Source of the DNA: a virus
Direction: 5' to 3' (one strand)
Virus record (IMG/VR): IMGVR_UViG_3300020198_000097
Location: 1 to 24,464 of that record
DNA: 24,464 nt
Position numbers and translations under genes: made by a program. The notes below the pieces were generated by a model. The model saw only the letters and a list, made by a program, of their open reading frames with translations, searched no databases and was not told the DNA's origin. This document shows positions 15,598 through 24,050 of this stretch, piece by piece. How positions within the stretch are numbered: position 1 is the first letter of the stretch; the number at the start of each line of letters is the position of its first letter.

Positions 15598-18500
15598 TTA
15601 AGCTGGTGTTCCAACGATTGTGCTCCATGTTGTGTCAACATATGCCCTAAGATTGTCTGCATCTACCGTCAACCCATGATTGTCATCAATAATAATTTTA
15701 TTTATACCAATATATGTATTATAAATGCTTGTTGGATCGACTCCGTATAGCTCAGACGACCCAATAACCAATACGCCCTCCCATGTTGAAGAATTTTCCC
15801 AATACTGCCAATCAAAATTTGTTACCCCATCTGTTATTACCTGTTGCCATGGACGAGTAAGGGTCTTTTGAACTTCCTGCAAATTGGTGGACTGATAGTA
15901 AGCGATATTATTAAATACAAAGGTTCCGTTTAGATTTATAGAGCCAAGGAAATTATCATAGAGCAGGGCGGTAGAAAACCCTAAACCAAGAACTCCCCAT
16001 TCATTTCTTGTTGCCACTGGCTCTCTTACTAATTTCCCATTCCAATAATATGTTATACCATTAAACTCTTCACCCGTGCTTGCCCTTATTGCATAAATTC
16101 TTGCACGATCTCCAGTTTCGCTATCTGCCTCAAAATAAAATTTTATTGTATCTGCTTTATATTTAATATCAAACAGTTCTGTCGAACTTCCTGGAAATTG
16201 TCTTTCATCATATCTCATCCACATCTGAACCGCACTAACACGATAATCACTAGCACGAGCGGTATTGATAGGCATAGACAAACCTCTGTTTATAGAAGGA
16301 TCATAATCTCCTCTCACCTGTATGCCAGATGTTCTTGTCATATAAAGATATGGAGTGCTACCCTTATATATGCTAAATGGATTCTTTGCCTTGTAATCAA
16401 AATATATGCCAGACCTCTTAAATGGAAACAGGTCAATGCCAAACCTAGTTCCAACTGGATTGAACGAATTGTCATTAAATGCTTGAGATGCCAGTTCTAG
16501 CCTTCTTAGTTGAATTGGCTTTGTCAATATACCCCGAATCTGAAAGTCAAGGTGATAAACGATTGCAAGTTCATTAAAATTTATATTTTCTCTAGGATAA
16601 ATTAATGTATTATCAACAACCTCAAACTTTGTTGTCGGCCAATTTTCAAAATCATTAACGTCAATTATTGAATCTTCTCTGGCAGTTCTTATGGTTGTAA
16701 AGTCCGCCCTTGGAGCGTTGGCCCCATCTTCAATATATTGAAAAGTAATAAAACTTCTAATAGATGCGTCTCCCGTATCATATTCGTAGTACTTGTCTGT
16801 CTGCCCGACCATTTGAGTATAAGTATCCCAACCAGTAAACAGATAATTATCTAGTTCAGAATAAGTTCTTTGTGTAGGATATTCGTATTCGTCCTTTAAT
16901 CCTTGATATGTCCATGCGCTTGTGGATGCCTGACTAACCAGTTCAGAGGGCTTCGGATATCCTATATTGAACTGTAGAAAATCTAATTCATAAAAAAGGT
17001 CTCCGCTTTCATTTTCAACATATTGACCAAAGTAAGACAGTGGCAAATAGTCTTCCCAATAACCAGCGACGCCAATATCCAAAAAGTATGTGCCATACGC
17101 TTCTAATGGCAAAAGTGTATAGCTCGCAACGAAGGATAAAATATTGACGGCAGAGGTGGCGATGGCAAACCCATCACTAAAGTTATCATCTGCCTCATTT
17201 GCATTTAAATCAGTACAGAATCCAAAAGAGTATAGTTTGCCCTGAAATGTATTGTTAGATGCTGCCGCATCTCCAGAAACATAGAGTTCAAGACCATTCC
17301 TGTTTCCAAAAAAAGATGCAACATTTCCACCAAACCTAGAAACTAAGTCTGGAATATTAAGACCAACAGTAAATTTTTGATCTACAGCAATCGTACTGTA
17401 TGTATAAAGAGAAGTGCTCGCTCCGTTGTAATAAATACTATAAACAAGATCGTCATCATTTTGAACCGCCTTGAAATAATTTCCATTAATTTTATTGTAG
17501 ATCTTAAATAGAGTTTGCTCTACGTCTGTAACATCTCCTGCACTAAAAACTCCATAGATTGCTTTTACTTCCTCGTTTAAAACATTAAAATTTGTAAAAT
17601 TGAAATATGCATGAGTGGAGCTCCAATTATTATTAGGTCTCAACGTTATGAATTTGTGTGCTCCAGACTGAATATCTAGATTATCATCGTAAAGATCTTG
17701 TAGCGTCTCGTCTTCTATAAATACCGTCGGCAACTGATAGTTTGGTGTTCCTACATAAGTTCCAGTTGTTATCAAATTATCAAAAGATCCCTGATTCCAA
17801 TTAGCAAAATTTGGATATGTATAATTTGCAGTATAGTCTGCAAAAGAATAATCTATGAAGGCAGAAGATCCTCCATAGGCAGAGTCAATTCCTTCTGGAG
17901 ACAAGACCGCTTGACCGTAAACCCATCTACGTTTTGCAACAGGTGTCGGAACCTGATAAGAATAAACAGCAACACAGTCTATTTCAATTGGGGTGACATC
18001 GCTATAAGAATAAAATCCTAGCCAGTCTTGCTCTCTATCTGAATCATCTAATATTTCTGGTAGCACTAAGTCGTCTGTAATGATGCTAAGACTTATGACC
18101 TCTTCTCCATTTAGCAATACCGTTGCCACATTTTTAATAAGACGAATATGAAAAAGCATTGGTCTATACCATTCGCCTACAAAGTGAGAGGCAAACTTAT
18201 TTCCAATAACTAGCGTAATAAAGCCAGCCTCAACATACAAGCCATCAGAAGATGCAATTGGACCAAAAATTCTTTTAGGTGTCGTGGTGCTTGAATTTAT
18301 TTTTGCCCAAAACTCTACAGTATATTCTTTATATCGGCCCGCCTCATTTAAAAATCCCTTTCCTGGAACGACTAGCGATGGCTCGTCATCCTCATTGGGA
18401 GTCAATACAGTAACTCCAGATGCACCATAAACCATTGGTATGCTGGCATTTCTTGCAACAAGAGCATTATCGTTTATCAAATAATATCCGTTATCTCCAC

Positions 18501-19185
18501 CAAGACCATAAGCCTCTGCCTCAATACCATTAGCTGTTTCTATTGCAATGTTGGCAGAAGTTATAGATGCGGTTTCAATGCCTAAAGATGTCGCATTATG
18601 ATTTTCAGACCACTGACCAACAGATATTCCATTAAAAAATATATGTGCATTTGTTGTAGAAGAGCCACTTGAAAAGGTGGCCTTAACAACTGCTCTCATT
18701 GTTGTGTTCTCAAGAGGAATTTCGAAGGTGCCAGAAACAAAACCCCAAGACTGATTGAGATTAGTATTAAAATCATTTACTCGAACAACAGCCTCTGCGG
18801 TAGTTGTATCTGTATATTCATATCCAATCGATACTGATTCCAATCTGGCTGTTGTATCAAAAAAGTATCCACCAACAGAAAATGTGCCGAGATCTGAATT
18901 TAAATCAGAAAAGTTTACAAGGTCATCGCTAAAACATGTAATTGAAAAACTATCGTTGGCTGGCAAAATTACATTTAGCCTATTTACGGAACTGCCTACA
19001 AAGGGCTCTGTTTTTGGTGCGCTAGCAGATGCAACAGCAGTTACATTTGTCGTTGTCCAACTCGTAAATGCTCGTTGTGCCTCTGTTATAAGACTGATAT
19101 AGTCGGCGGTATCATCAAGTGCCCACAGAGTGGTAGGATGCTCCGCATAAACCTTTTCTGCATATAAATTTGATGGGTTGGACAT
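15598..19185 (-). CDS. Giant LamG-type tail or receptor-binding protein
   Basis: A 1195-residue protein lacking signal peptide or membrane segments. It opens with SNLYAEKVYAEHPTTLWALDD, as in actinophage LamG minor tail proteins. Residues ~80-200 look like a beta-sandwich carbohydrate-binding module (LGTFSVGGYFFD, FNGISVGQW). Residues ~260-420 look like a concanavalin/LamG domain (YKEYTVEFWAKINSS, EWYRPMLFHIRLIKN, VATVLLNGEEVISLSI). The C-terminal ~700 residues are Tyr/Asn/Asp-rich and beta-strand-rich, with no enzymatic motif I recognise; a further lectin-like fold around residues 1000-1100 is possible (ELFDIKYKADTIKFYFEAD, then EWGVLGLGFS). Probable job: host surface binding by the tail. 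The start follows an AAGGAG site. Its place before the portal gene is unusual. Confidence 0.8.
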   Translation of the reverse strand: MSNPSNLYAEKVYAEHPTTLWALDDTADYISLITEAQRAFTSWTTTNVTAVASASAPKTEPFVGSSVNRLNVILPANDSFSITCFSDDLVNFSDLNSDLGTFSVGGYFFDTTARLESVSIGYEYTDTTTAEAVVRVNDFNTNLNQSWGFVSGTFEIPLENTTMRAVVKATFSSGSSTTNAHIFFNGISVGQWSENHNATSLGIETASITSANIAIETANGIEAEAYGLGGDNGYYLINDNALVARNASIPMVYGASGVTVLTPNEDDEPSLVVPGKGFLNEAGRYKEYTVEFWAKINSSTTTPKRIFGPIASSDGLYVEAGFITLVIGNKFASHFVGEWYRPMLFHIRLIKNVATVLLNGEEVISLSIITDDLVLPEILDDSDREQDWLGFYSYSDVTPIEIDCVAVYSYQVPTPVAKRRWVYGQAVLSPEGIDSAYGGSSAFIDYSFADYTANYTYPNFANWNQGSFDNLITTGTYVGTPNYQLPTVFIEDETLQDLYDDNLDIQSGAHKFITLRPNNNWSSTHAYFNFTNFNVLNEEVKAIYGVFSAGDVTDVEQTLFKIYNKINGNYFKAVQNDDDLVYSIYYNGASTSLYTYSTIAVDQKFTVGLNIPDLVSRFGGNVASFFGNRNGLELYVSGDAAASNNTFQGKLYSFGFCTDLNANEADDNFSDGFAIATSAVNILSFVASYTLLPLEAYGTYFLDIGVAGYWEDYLPLSYFGQYVENESGDLFYELDFLQFNIGYPKPSELVSQASTSAWTYQGLKDEYEYPTQRTYSELDNYLFTGWDTYTQMVGQTDKYYEYDTGDASIRSFITFQYIEDGANAPRADFTTIRTAREDSIIDVNDFENWPTTKFEVVDNTLIYPRENINFNELAIVYHLDFQIRGILTKPIQLRRLELASQAFNDNSFNPVGTRFGIDLFPFKRSGIYFDYKAKNPFSIYKGSTPYLYMTRTSGIQVRGDYDPSINRGLSMPINTARASDYRVSAVQMWMRYDERQFPGSSTELFDIKYKADTIKFYFEADSETGDRARIYAIRASTGEEFNGITYYWNGKLVREPVATRNEWGVLGLGFSTALLYDNFLGSINLNGTFVFNNIAYYQSTNLQEVQKTLTRPWQQVITDGVTNFDWQYWENSSTWEGVLVIGSSELYGVDPTSIYNTYIGINKIIIDDNHGLTVDADNLRAYVDTTWSTIVGTPA

Positions 19186-19203
19186 TTTACTCCTTGCCCT
19201 TAA

Positions 19204-19212
19204 TTATAGCAT
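19204..19212 (-). promoter_or_regulatory. Extended -10 promoter for the LamG-type tail gene
   Basis: TGCTATAAT on the minus strand immediately after the reductase stop codon and 18 bases before the LamG-gene ATG. The leader would be roughly ten bases and includes AAGGAG. No -35 was recognised. Confidence 0.6.
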
Positions 19213-21243
19213 TTAGGCTATTTTAATCTCACAAATATCTGTAGTGCAGAATTTTTCCCCTACCGCCTCAAGATTGTCAACACCGTCATAAATTGGAGAC
19301 CAGTCGATTTTTTTAATTTTGCCTATATAAGACTCATATTCTTGCTTTGTAATCTCCGTATAAGGTTGTTGTGGGTAGGTGGCATTTCCTATGGGTAAGA
19401 AAGACACGGCCTTTAACTGACCCTCATACATATGAAGTGCTGCAGCAATATACTTAGTTTCTGACTTTTTGTCAAATGAAAGAGTTACAGATACTCCATT
19501 ATCGGACCAATATTTTTGCGTGGTAGCAGCAAGACCAATTTTTTCAAATAATGAAACATCCTTTTCAGAACGAGAATGGCCAGAGTGTACAGGGAAATAC
19601 ACAATAGTTGTATTGGCAGATACTAGATCTTTTTCCATCTTATATCCCGCTGCTTTAAATAAATGAATCATCGAGTCTGTATCGCCAAATCTTATAGCAC
19701 GAAGAAAATAGTTTCCTCCTGGTCCCCAATGAACGCCTGGAGTTGCACCAGACAGCAGGGAGACTGAGCCAGATGGCTTAACGGTTGTTACACGAACAGA
19801 TTCACGAACACATAGCCACTCAGAATATGCATGATCATATTTACGAATTGTTTTGTATCCCTCATCCATCCATTCACGAACGGTGGGCAGTCCGTTCTCG
19901 TCAGAGAATGATGCAATCCCAGTTAACGATGTTCCAATACGACGATTGCGCTGCATAATTCCGTTTGTAATCTGCCAATGTGTTGGAATAAGAGTTACGG
20001 TCTTGCCATACAAGTATGCAAACTTAAGTGTGCGTAAAAAATCTTCTTTGTCTACGTGTCTATTTAGATGTACCTCCACAAGAGTGCACAGCTCTTGACT
20101 CTCAAGTGGCTGCTCAGCACAAGGATTAAATCCCATAACACGATAATCTTTGCCATCTGCAGGATCTGCAAGACGACCAAAATTACGAGCAATATCTAGC
20201 CAGACAAAACCTGGTTCACCATTGTTAGCAATTAAATCTACATAATCCTCATATTGTGTTCCTACTTCTGCTGCAATAGAGTTATTGCTCATCCATGCCC
20301 ACCCTGGATTTTCTGGATTATACGAGTTGCGTTCTGCAAAGATTTCTGGATTTTTTAGATTCATAAAGTCTTTATCTGTTGGTCCACCAAGAGCAAGAGT
20401 TGCAGAACGACGAACGTTTCCAGCAACCACACATGTTCCAATAAGATTAACAATGTCTACAATTGCACGAGAGTCTAATTTTTCTCCAGCTCTATCACCA
20501 ATAACTTTATGAATTGTCTTGTGCAGTTTTATAAGTGGTTCTGGGCCCGAGGCGGTACCACCAAACCCCTTGATAGGAGAACCCAGAGGCCTAATCTTAG
20601 AATAATCAAATATTACCTTTGCCTGATTTATCTTTAAATACGAGTTAAGAATAATTCTTATGGATTCTACCCACCCCTCACGAGTATCTGGAATCTCATA
20701 TTGTATTTCTTCATCGGAATTTGAATAAATATCAAGCCCCTTATCTTGACCCAAAGTATCAAACCCTACACCTACACCTAACATCAAGGCATCCATTACC
20801 CAAGCGAATAATGCACCTGGATCATTACGGTCAATGTCTCTTGTTGATACCATCGCACAATTCTGCAGGGCAGCAGAGTTCTTGCGCTCCATGGTCATGG
20901 GAGTGCCAAACGCCCATAGGCCACGGCCAGGAGGGGTCCATTTAAGGCCAAACATGCGCTCATAGGCCTCTTGAGCAGACTTTTGTGCTTTATTGTCATT
21001 CCATGGCAAACGGTTCTCTTTGGCGTGATTCTTCTGTATTGAATACATTCCCTCAATTACCCTCTTGCAAACCTCATACCAGCGTTCTTTACAACCATCT
21101 TCTTTTATCCTGGAATAGGTACGAATAAATGTTATTTCACCTAACGAATTACTACCCGCATCTCCAAAGCCAAAAGGAGGCTCAATTTCTTTATACTTAT
21201 TTACAAACTCATCCAATAGACGAAAAGAAAATATGTCAGACAT
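19213..21243 (-). CDS. nrdJ: Class II (adenosylcobalamin-dependent) ribonucleotide reductase, monomeric type
   Basis: A 676-residue protein similar in layout to the monomeric Lactobacillus leichmannii reductase (family length ~739). It reduces ribonucleotides to deoxyribonucleotides, using coenzyme B12 to make the thiyl radical. Visible residues: Cys129 (ALQNCAMVST) and Cys386 (SQELCTLVEV) as the redox pair, the NPCAE active site with Cys375 and Glu377, the RNR signature VKPSGSVSLLSGATPGVHWG at 488-507, and a C-terminal CTTDIC (Cys666, Cys671) that would relay electrons to the active site. All key cysteines are present, so it appears functional. No separate radical-generating subunit is needed in this class. 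It has its own promoter and leader and lies between tail-fibre genes and the LamG gene; it would supply dNTPs for phage DNA. The ATG has only a distant GGAAAGG site. Confidence 0.95.
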   Translation of the reverse strand: MSDIFSFRLLDEFVNKYKEIEPPFGFGDAGSNSLGEITFIRTYSRIKEDGCKERWYEVCKRVIEGMYSIQKNHAKENRLPWNDNKAQKSAQEAYERMFGLKWTPPGRGLWAFGTPMTMERKNSAALQNCAMVSTRDIDRNDPGALFAWVMDALMLGVGVGFDTLGQDKGLDIYSNSDEEIQYEIPDTREGWVESIRIILNSYLKINQAKVIFDYSKIRPLGSPIKGFGGTASGPEPLIKLHKTIHKVIGDRAGEKLDSRAIVDIVNLIGTCVVAGNVRRSATLALGGPTDKDFMNLKNPEIFAERNSYNPENPGWAWMSNNSIAAEVGTQYEDYVDLIANNGEPGFVWLDIARNFGRLADPADGKDYRVMGFNPCAEQPLESQELCTLVEVHLNRHVDKEDFLRTLKFAYLYGKTVTLIPTHWQITNGIMQRNRRIGTSLTGIASFSDENGLPTVREWMDEGYKTIRKYDHAYSEWLCVRESVRVTTVKPSGSVSLLSGATPGVHWGPGGNYFLRAIRFGDTDSMIHLFKAAGYKMEKDLVSANTTIVYFPVHSGHSRSEKDVSLFEKIGLAATTQKYWSDNGVSVTLSFDKKSETKYIAAALHMYEGQLKAVSFLPIGNATYPQQPYTEITKQEYESYIGKIKKIDWSPIYDGVDNLEAVGEKFCTTDICEIKIA

Positions 21244-21279
21244 CCGATTTTACAAACCTTTCCACAAAATAATATGAGA

Positions 21280-21298
21280 ACTTTACGAAATGTAAAGT
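21280..21298 (-). repeat. Inverted repeat at the start of the reductase leader
   Basis: ACTTTACATTTCGTAAAGT on the minus strand, two 7-base arms around a 5-base loop. It begins about 8 bases past the -10 hexamer, so it would be at the transcription start or the first bases of the mRNA. It could be an operator or a 5' protecting hairpin. It is perfect but short and AT-rich. Confidence 0.5.
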
Positions 21299-21305
21299 AG
21301 TGTCT

Positions 21306-21314
21306 AGTATACCA
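21306..21314 (-). promoter_or_regulatory. Extended -10 promoter for the ribonucleotide reductase
   Basis: TGGTATACT on the minus strand, 62 bases before the reductase ATG. The motif matches those elsewhere in the window. It gives a leader of ~55 bases containing the 21280-21298 inverted repeat. No clear -35 was seen. Confidence 0.58.
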
Positions 21315-21383
21315 TAGAATTTTTATAAAGAAAAGTTATGATTTACAGCGTTTTTAGAAACATTAAGTGTTAAGTAAAGGTTT

Positions 21384-21408
21384 AGTACTTTTGATTTTAC
21401 AAAGTACT
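21384..21408 (-). repeat. Inverted repeat between fibre gene and reductase
   Basis: AGTACTTT and AAAGTACT arms (8 bases, perfect) around a 9-base loop, a few bases after the stop of the 212-residue fibre gene. No run of T follows on the minus strand and the stem is AT-rich, so it may be a weak terminator or an operator rather than a strong terminator. Confidence 0.4.
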
Positions 21409-21410
21409 GA

Positions 21411-22049
21411 TTAAATTCCGCCACCCAACTTAAGTTGTCCCCATGTCAAAGACGGAAAATTACCAGTAGTAACAACCGTACCGCTCACGTTTGGCAAAGT
21501 TATAGTTCTATCGGCGGTGGGATCTACTAATGTTAGGGTGGTCTCAAAATCGTCTGCTGTGGTACCCTCGAAAATAAGTTGGCTTAAAACGCTCTGTGAA
21601 GAAATCGTTGTGGTCGTTCCAGTGACAGTCAAGTTTCCTGAAATGGTTACGTTTCCACTACCGTCAGCCAAAAGAATAGTACCAGTAGAATTTGGAATTG
21701 TAATTGTGCGATCGGCGGTTGGGTCTGTTACCGTTAATGTTGTTTCATAGGCGTCGGCAGTTGCACCCTCAAAAATAACAGAGCTTCTAGTTAAAACATT
21801 TTGACTAGCATCAAGCTCTGCCACTCCATTGGCAGACCCTTTCTCGCTTATCTGAATATAGTCGCCAAGGCTTTCTCCTAGGTTATCATTTGTTAAAAAA
21901 TAAGATATGTTATCCCAAGATGTCGACCCATCGCCAATCTTAAGTTGATTGTTTGTAGTGTTAAAACCAAACTCGCCAACGTCAAGAACAGGATCTGCTG
22001 CAGCCCAAGCGGCATTCGTACCCCTGCGTACCTGAATTCTAGTTGCCAT
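21411..22049 (-). CDS. Tail-fibre protein with Mtd-N-like start and two tandem repeats
   Basis: A 212-residue protein. The first ~45 residues (TRIQVRRGTNAAWAAADPVL, GEFGFNTTNNQLKIGDGS, SWDNI) match a common phage fibre N-terminal module like the major tropism determinant N-domain. Two ~40-residue copies follow: FEGATADAYETTLTVTDPTA with DRTITIPNSTGT, and FEGTTADDFETTLTLVDPTA with DRTITLPNVSGT. These modules are common in fibres of marine and freshwater phages. The protein is short for a full fibre, so it may be a small fibre or a connector for other fibres. ATG follows AAGGATAGG, and an extended -10 promoter lies upstream. It ends before the reductase leader. Confidence 0.78.
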   Translation of the reverse strand: MATRIQVRRGTNAAWAAADPVLDVGEFGFNTTNNQLKIGDGSTSWDNISYFLTNDNLGESLGDYIQISEKGSANGVAELDASQNVLTRSSVIFEGATADAYETTLTVTDPTADRTITIPNSTGTILLADGSGNVTISGNLTVTGTTTTISSQSVLSQLIFEGTTADDFETTLTLVDPTADRTITLPNVSGTVVTTGNFPSLTWGQLKLGGGI

Positions 22050-22072
22050 TATTACCTATCCTTGTTAAAGCC

Positions 22073-22081
22073 ATTATATCA
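22073..22081 (-). promoter_or_regulatory. Extended -10 promoter for the 212-residue fibre gene
   Basis: TTCTGATATAATGG on the minus strand, with TGATATAAT overlapping the stop of the preceding gene and ending 23 bases before the next ATG. The leader would hold the AAGGATAGG site. No -35 was recognised. Confidence 0.55.
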
Positions 22082-22444
22082 GAATTGTTCATTTGGACTA
22101 CCCCCGTCAACCTGTGGAACAGCATTGGTGAACGTTGTATTTGGAGCGCCACCATCTAGTTTTGCAAATAGAGTTGGATAGGTTATTCCATTTCCATCGT
22201 ATTCTCTTTGAGCATCTAGATAGGTTGCAACAGGAGTCCACTCAGCATTATAGTAAAAATAAATACGCTCTGTTGTTGTATATAAAAATAAATCACCGTT
22301 GCTTGGTGATTGTGGAAAAGTATTGCCTACTGTTAATCCTCCGCCAGTAAAGGCGGTAGTCTGAACCGTATCATCTGGAAAGGTAACTCCAGTAGCAACC
22401 TTAAGTCCTGCTTTTACGACAAAATCCTTGTTCGTTGTTGCCAC
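22079..22444 (-). CDS. Small tail-fibre-type protein with DGG repeats
   Basis: A 121-residue protein. The start is GTG after an AGGTGA site. It opens MATTNKDFVVKAGLKV, paralogous to the opening of the next fibre gene upstream (ATVDKDFRIKNGLVV). The middle section (FPQSPSNGDLFLYTTTERIY, FYYNAEWTPVAT) matches a module common in phage fibre proteins that describes a short beta domain. The C-terminus contains two DGG repeats (LDGGAPN, VDGGSPN) with aromatic spacing. It likely belongs to the same appendage as its neighbours. There is no membrane segment or enzymatic motif. Confidence 0.72.
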   Translation of the reverse strand: MATTNKDFVVKAGLKVATGVTFPDDTVQTTAFTGGGLTVGNTFPQSPSNGDLFLYTTTERIYFYYNAEWTPVATYLDAQREYDGNGITYPTLFAKLDGGAPNTTFTNAVPQVDGGSPNEQF

Positions 22445-22473
22445 TTAGGTTCACCTATCCCTTCGTGGTCACA

Positions 22474-24033
22474 TTACGCCTCTATAAGCGTTTTGTGTAC
22501 CTTTACTGCTGTGTCTGCTGCAGCCGCTGTAACTAACAGACGAACATTTCCTGAGCTGTAATCAGCGTCAGTAGTTCCGAGAGAAGTATTGCTCATAACA
22601 TCAGCATATTCTGTAATATAAACGTTATTGTTTCCATCAACATTTAGAAGAACTTCGATAGTTTCAATATCGTTATCCTTTTTCATTTGAACAATATACT
22701 TAGCACTTCTATAAGTTGTTGCAGACCATGAGTCGATAACTGACGCAGTTGTACCAGCAGTTGCTGTAGCAGAACTTACAAGTGTTTCTGAAAGAGTTAC
22801 AGAACCCGCTGTAACAGATCCAGATCCCACCGAGAGGCCTGCAAATGTTGGTGATGCTCCAGAATGAATATTCTGTGGTAAGGACAGAGTTACATTTCCA
22901 GTTGAGGCAGATGCAGTGATCTGATTTGAAGTTCCTGCAAGAGTCCTAACACCCTCATTAGTAATCGTTAAAGTGTCTGAGGCTGCGGTGATTGCAACAG
23001 CGATACCAGTTCCAGCAGCGAATGTAAATGTATCTGAAGACGAATCTGGTTGTGCTGTGTTTGTACCATCTGTTAAATTTGAGAAGGTATTAAATGTTGC
23101 ATCTCCAACCAAGGCGATTGCCTTAGTATTAGTTGCGTCGTTTACTGTCCACTTATCTGTTGATTCATCCCAGAATAGAGATGCATTTGCAGAGCTACCA
23201 CGCTCAACTTCAATACCAGCATTGCTTGATGGGACACCTGTAACATTGCTATTTAAAAGAATAATATTATCTTCAACAGCAAGAGTTTCTGTATTAAGAA
23301 TTGTGGATGAGCCATGTACTGTTAAATCACCATTAACAACAAGGTTGTTTCCAATTGTTACGTTGTCTGGAAGACCGATTGTTACTGCCCCAGTTGAAGC
23401 AGAAACTTCAATTTCATTTGCTGTTCCTGCAAGAGTCCTAACACCCTCATTGGTAATCGTTAAAGTGTCTGTACTTGCGTTTGTTGTTAAAGATACGCCA
23501 GTTCCAGCAACAAAAGTTAGAGTGTCGGTATTGCTGTCTGCTTCAATGTTTGATTGACCAGCAACTGCAATTGTTTTGAATATATTTTGTGAAGAACCTT
23601 TGTCATCATTTGTTAGAACAATTGTTGAACCTTCTCCAATTGATCCAGTAATTGAAAGTCCTGAGCCAGATGTAACAGATTCTACGTAGTTACCTGTTGT
23701 ATCTGTGCCAAGTGCAACAGAGTTTGCTGCTATTGATGCGGTAAGAGTTGCGCCTGCAAGGTCTGTAATCGTTACAGAACCAGAAAGATCTCCACCAAGT
23801 GTAATTGTGAAATCATCAACATTAAAATCTAGTGTGTTATCGGAATCTTGGTAAGTTACCGAAATACCAGACTCTGTATTTCCTGACACCATTGCGCCAA
23901 CAACATCTGAGATGTGCTCATTTAAAAATGATGTTGAGGCTTCAGTTAAAATATTTGAACCGTTGACGGTTGCCGTGCTGCCCTCAACGACCAGGCCGTT
24001 TTTAATTCGGAAGTCTTTGTCGACTGTTGCCAT
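22474..24033 (-). CDS. Modular tail-fibre protein with repeats and shared C-terminal domain
   Basis: A 519-residue, Thr/Ser/Ala-rich, beta-repetitive protein. It opens with the ATVDKDFRIKNGLVV module. Two copies of a repeat block share LTITNEGVRTLAGT (~187-204 and ~351-368). Between them, GDLTVHGSSTILNTETL, EDNIILLNSN and SLFWDESTDKWTVND form a module common in aquatic phage fibres. The last ~88 residues (VIDSWSATTYRSAKYIVQ..., ending KVHKTLIEA) form a domain also found at the end of the neighbouring gene at the right edge. By family knowledge such domains are typical of virion structural proteins of cyanophages. ATG follows AAGGAG. Probable role: trimeric fibre for host recognition. Confidence 0.8.
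   Translation of the reverse strand: MATVDKDFRIKNGLVVEGSTATVNGSNILTEASTSFLNEHISDVVGAMVSGNTESGISVTYQDSDNTLDFNVDDFTITLGGDLSGSVTITDLAGATLTASIAANSVALGTDTTGNYVESVTSGSGLSITGSIGEGSTIVLTNDDKGSSQNIFKTIAVAGQSNIEADSNTDTLTFVAGTGVSLTTNASTDTLTITNEGVRTLAGTANEIEVSASTGAVTIGLPDNVTIGNNLVVNGDLTVHGSSTILNTETLAVEDNIILLNSNVTGVPSSNAGIEVERGSSANASLFWDESTDKWTVNDATNTKAIALVGDATFNTFSNLTDGTNTAQPDSSSDTFTFAAGTGIAVAITAASDTLTITNEGVRTLAGTSNQITASASTGNVTLSLPQNIHSGASPTFAGLSVGSGSVTAGSVTLSETLVSSATATAGTTASVIDSWSATTYRSAKYIVQMKKDNDIETIEVLLNVDGNNNVYITEYADVMSNTSLGTTDADYSSGNVRLLVTAAAADTAVKVHKTLIEA
22931..22979 (-). repeat. 49-base direct repeat, copy 2, in the fibre gene
   Basis: Identical to 23423-23471 except for one base (cattagtaat versus cattggtaat). 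It encodes the LTITNEGVRTLAGT repeat unit. The sequence around it is much less alike. Confidence 0.85.
23423..23471 (-). repeat. 49-base direct repeat, copy 1, in the fibre gene
   Basis: The partner of 22931-22979, in the same reading frame with a single difference. The nearly perfect identity at DNA level indicates a recent duplication or conversion of this block. Confidence 0.85.
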
Positions 24034-24050
24034 TTTTTTCTCCTTATGGG

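Noticed and set aside
21244-21383. Cobalamin riboswitch upstream of the B12-dependent reductase
   Set aside because: The predicted leader is only ~55 bases; cobalamin riboswitches are around 200 bases with a B12-box, which I do not see.
21411-22049. Diversity-generating retroelement target because of the Mtd-N-like domain
   Set aside because: No C-type lectin variable region, template repeat or reverse transcriptase appears in the window; the N-terminal module alone is widespread in fibres.
22973-23557. 194-codon open frame on the plus strand
   Set aside because: Mirror image of the repetitive fibre gene, driven by its Thr/Ser/Val codon composition. No initiation signal or recognisable motif.
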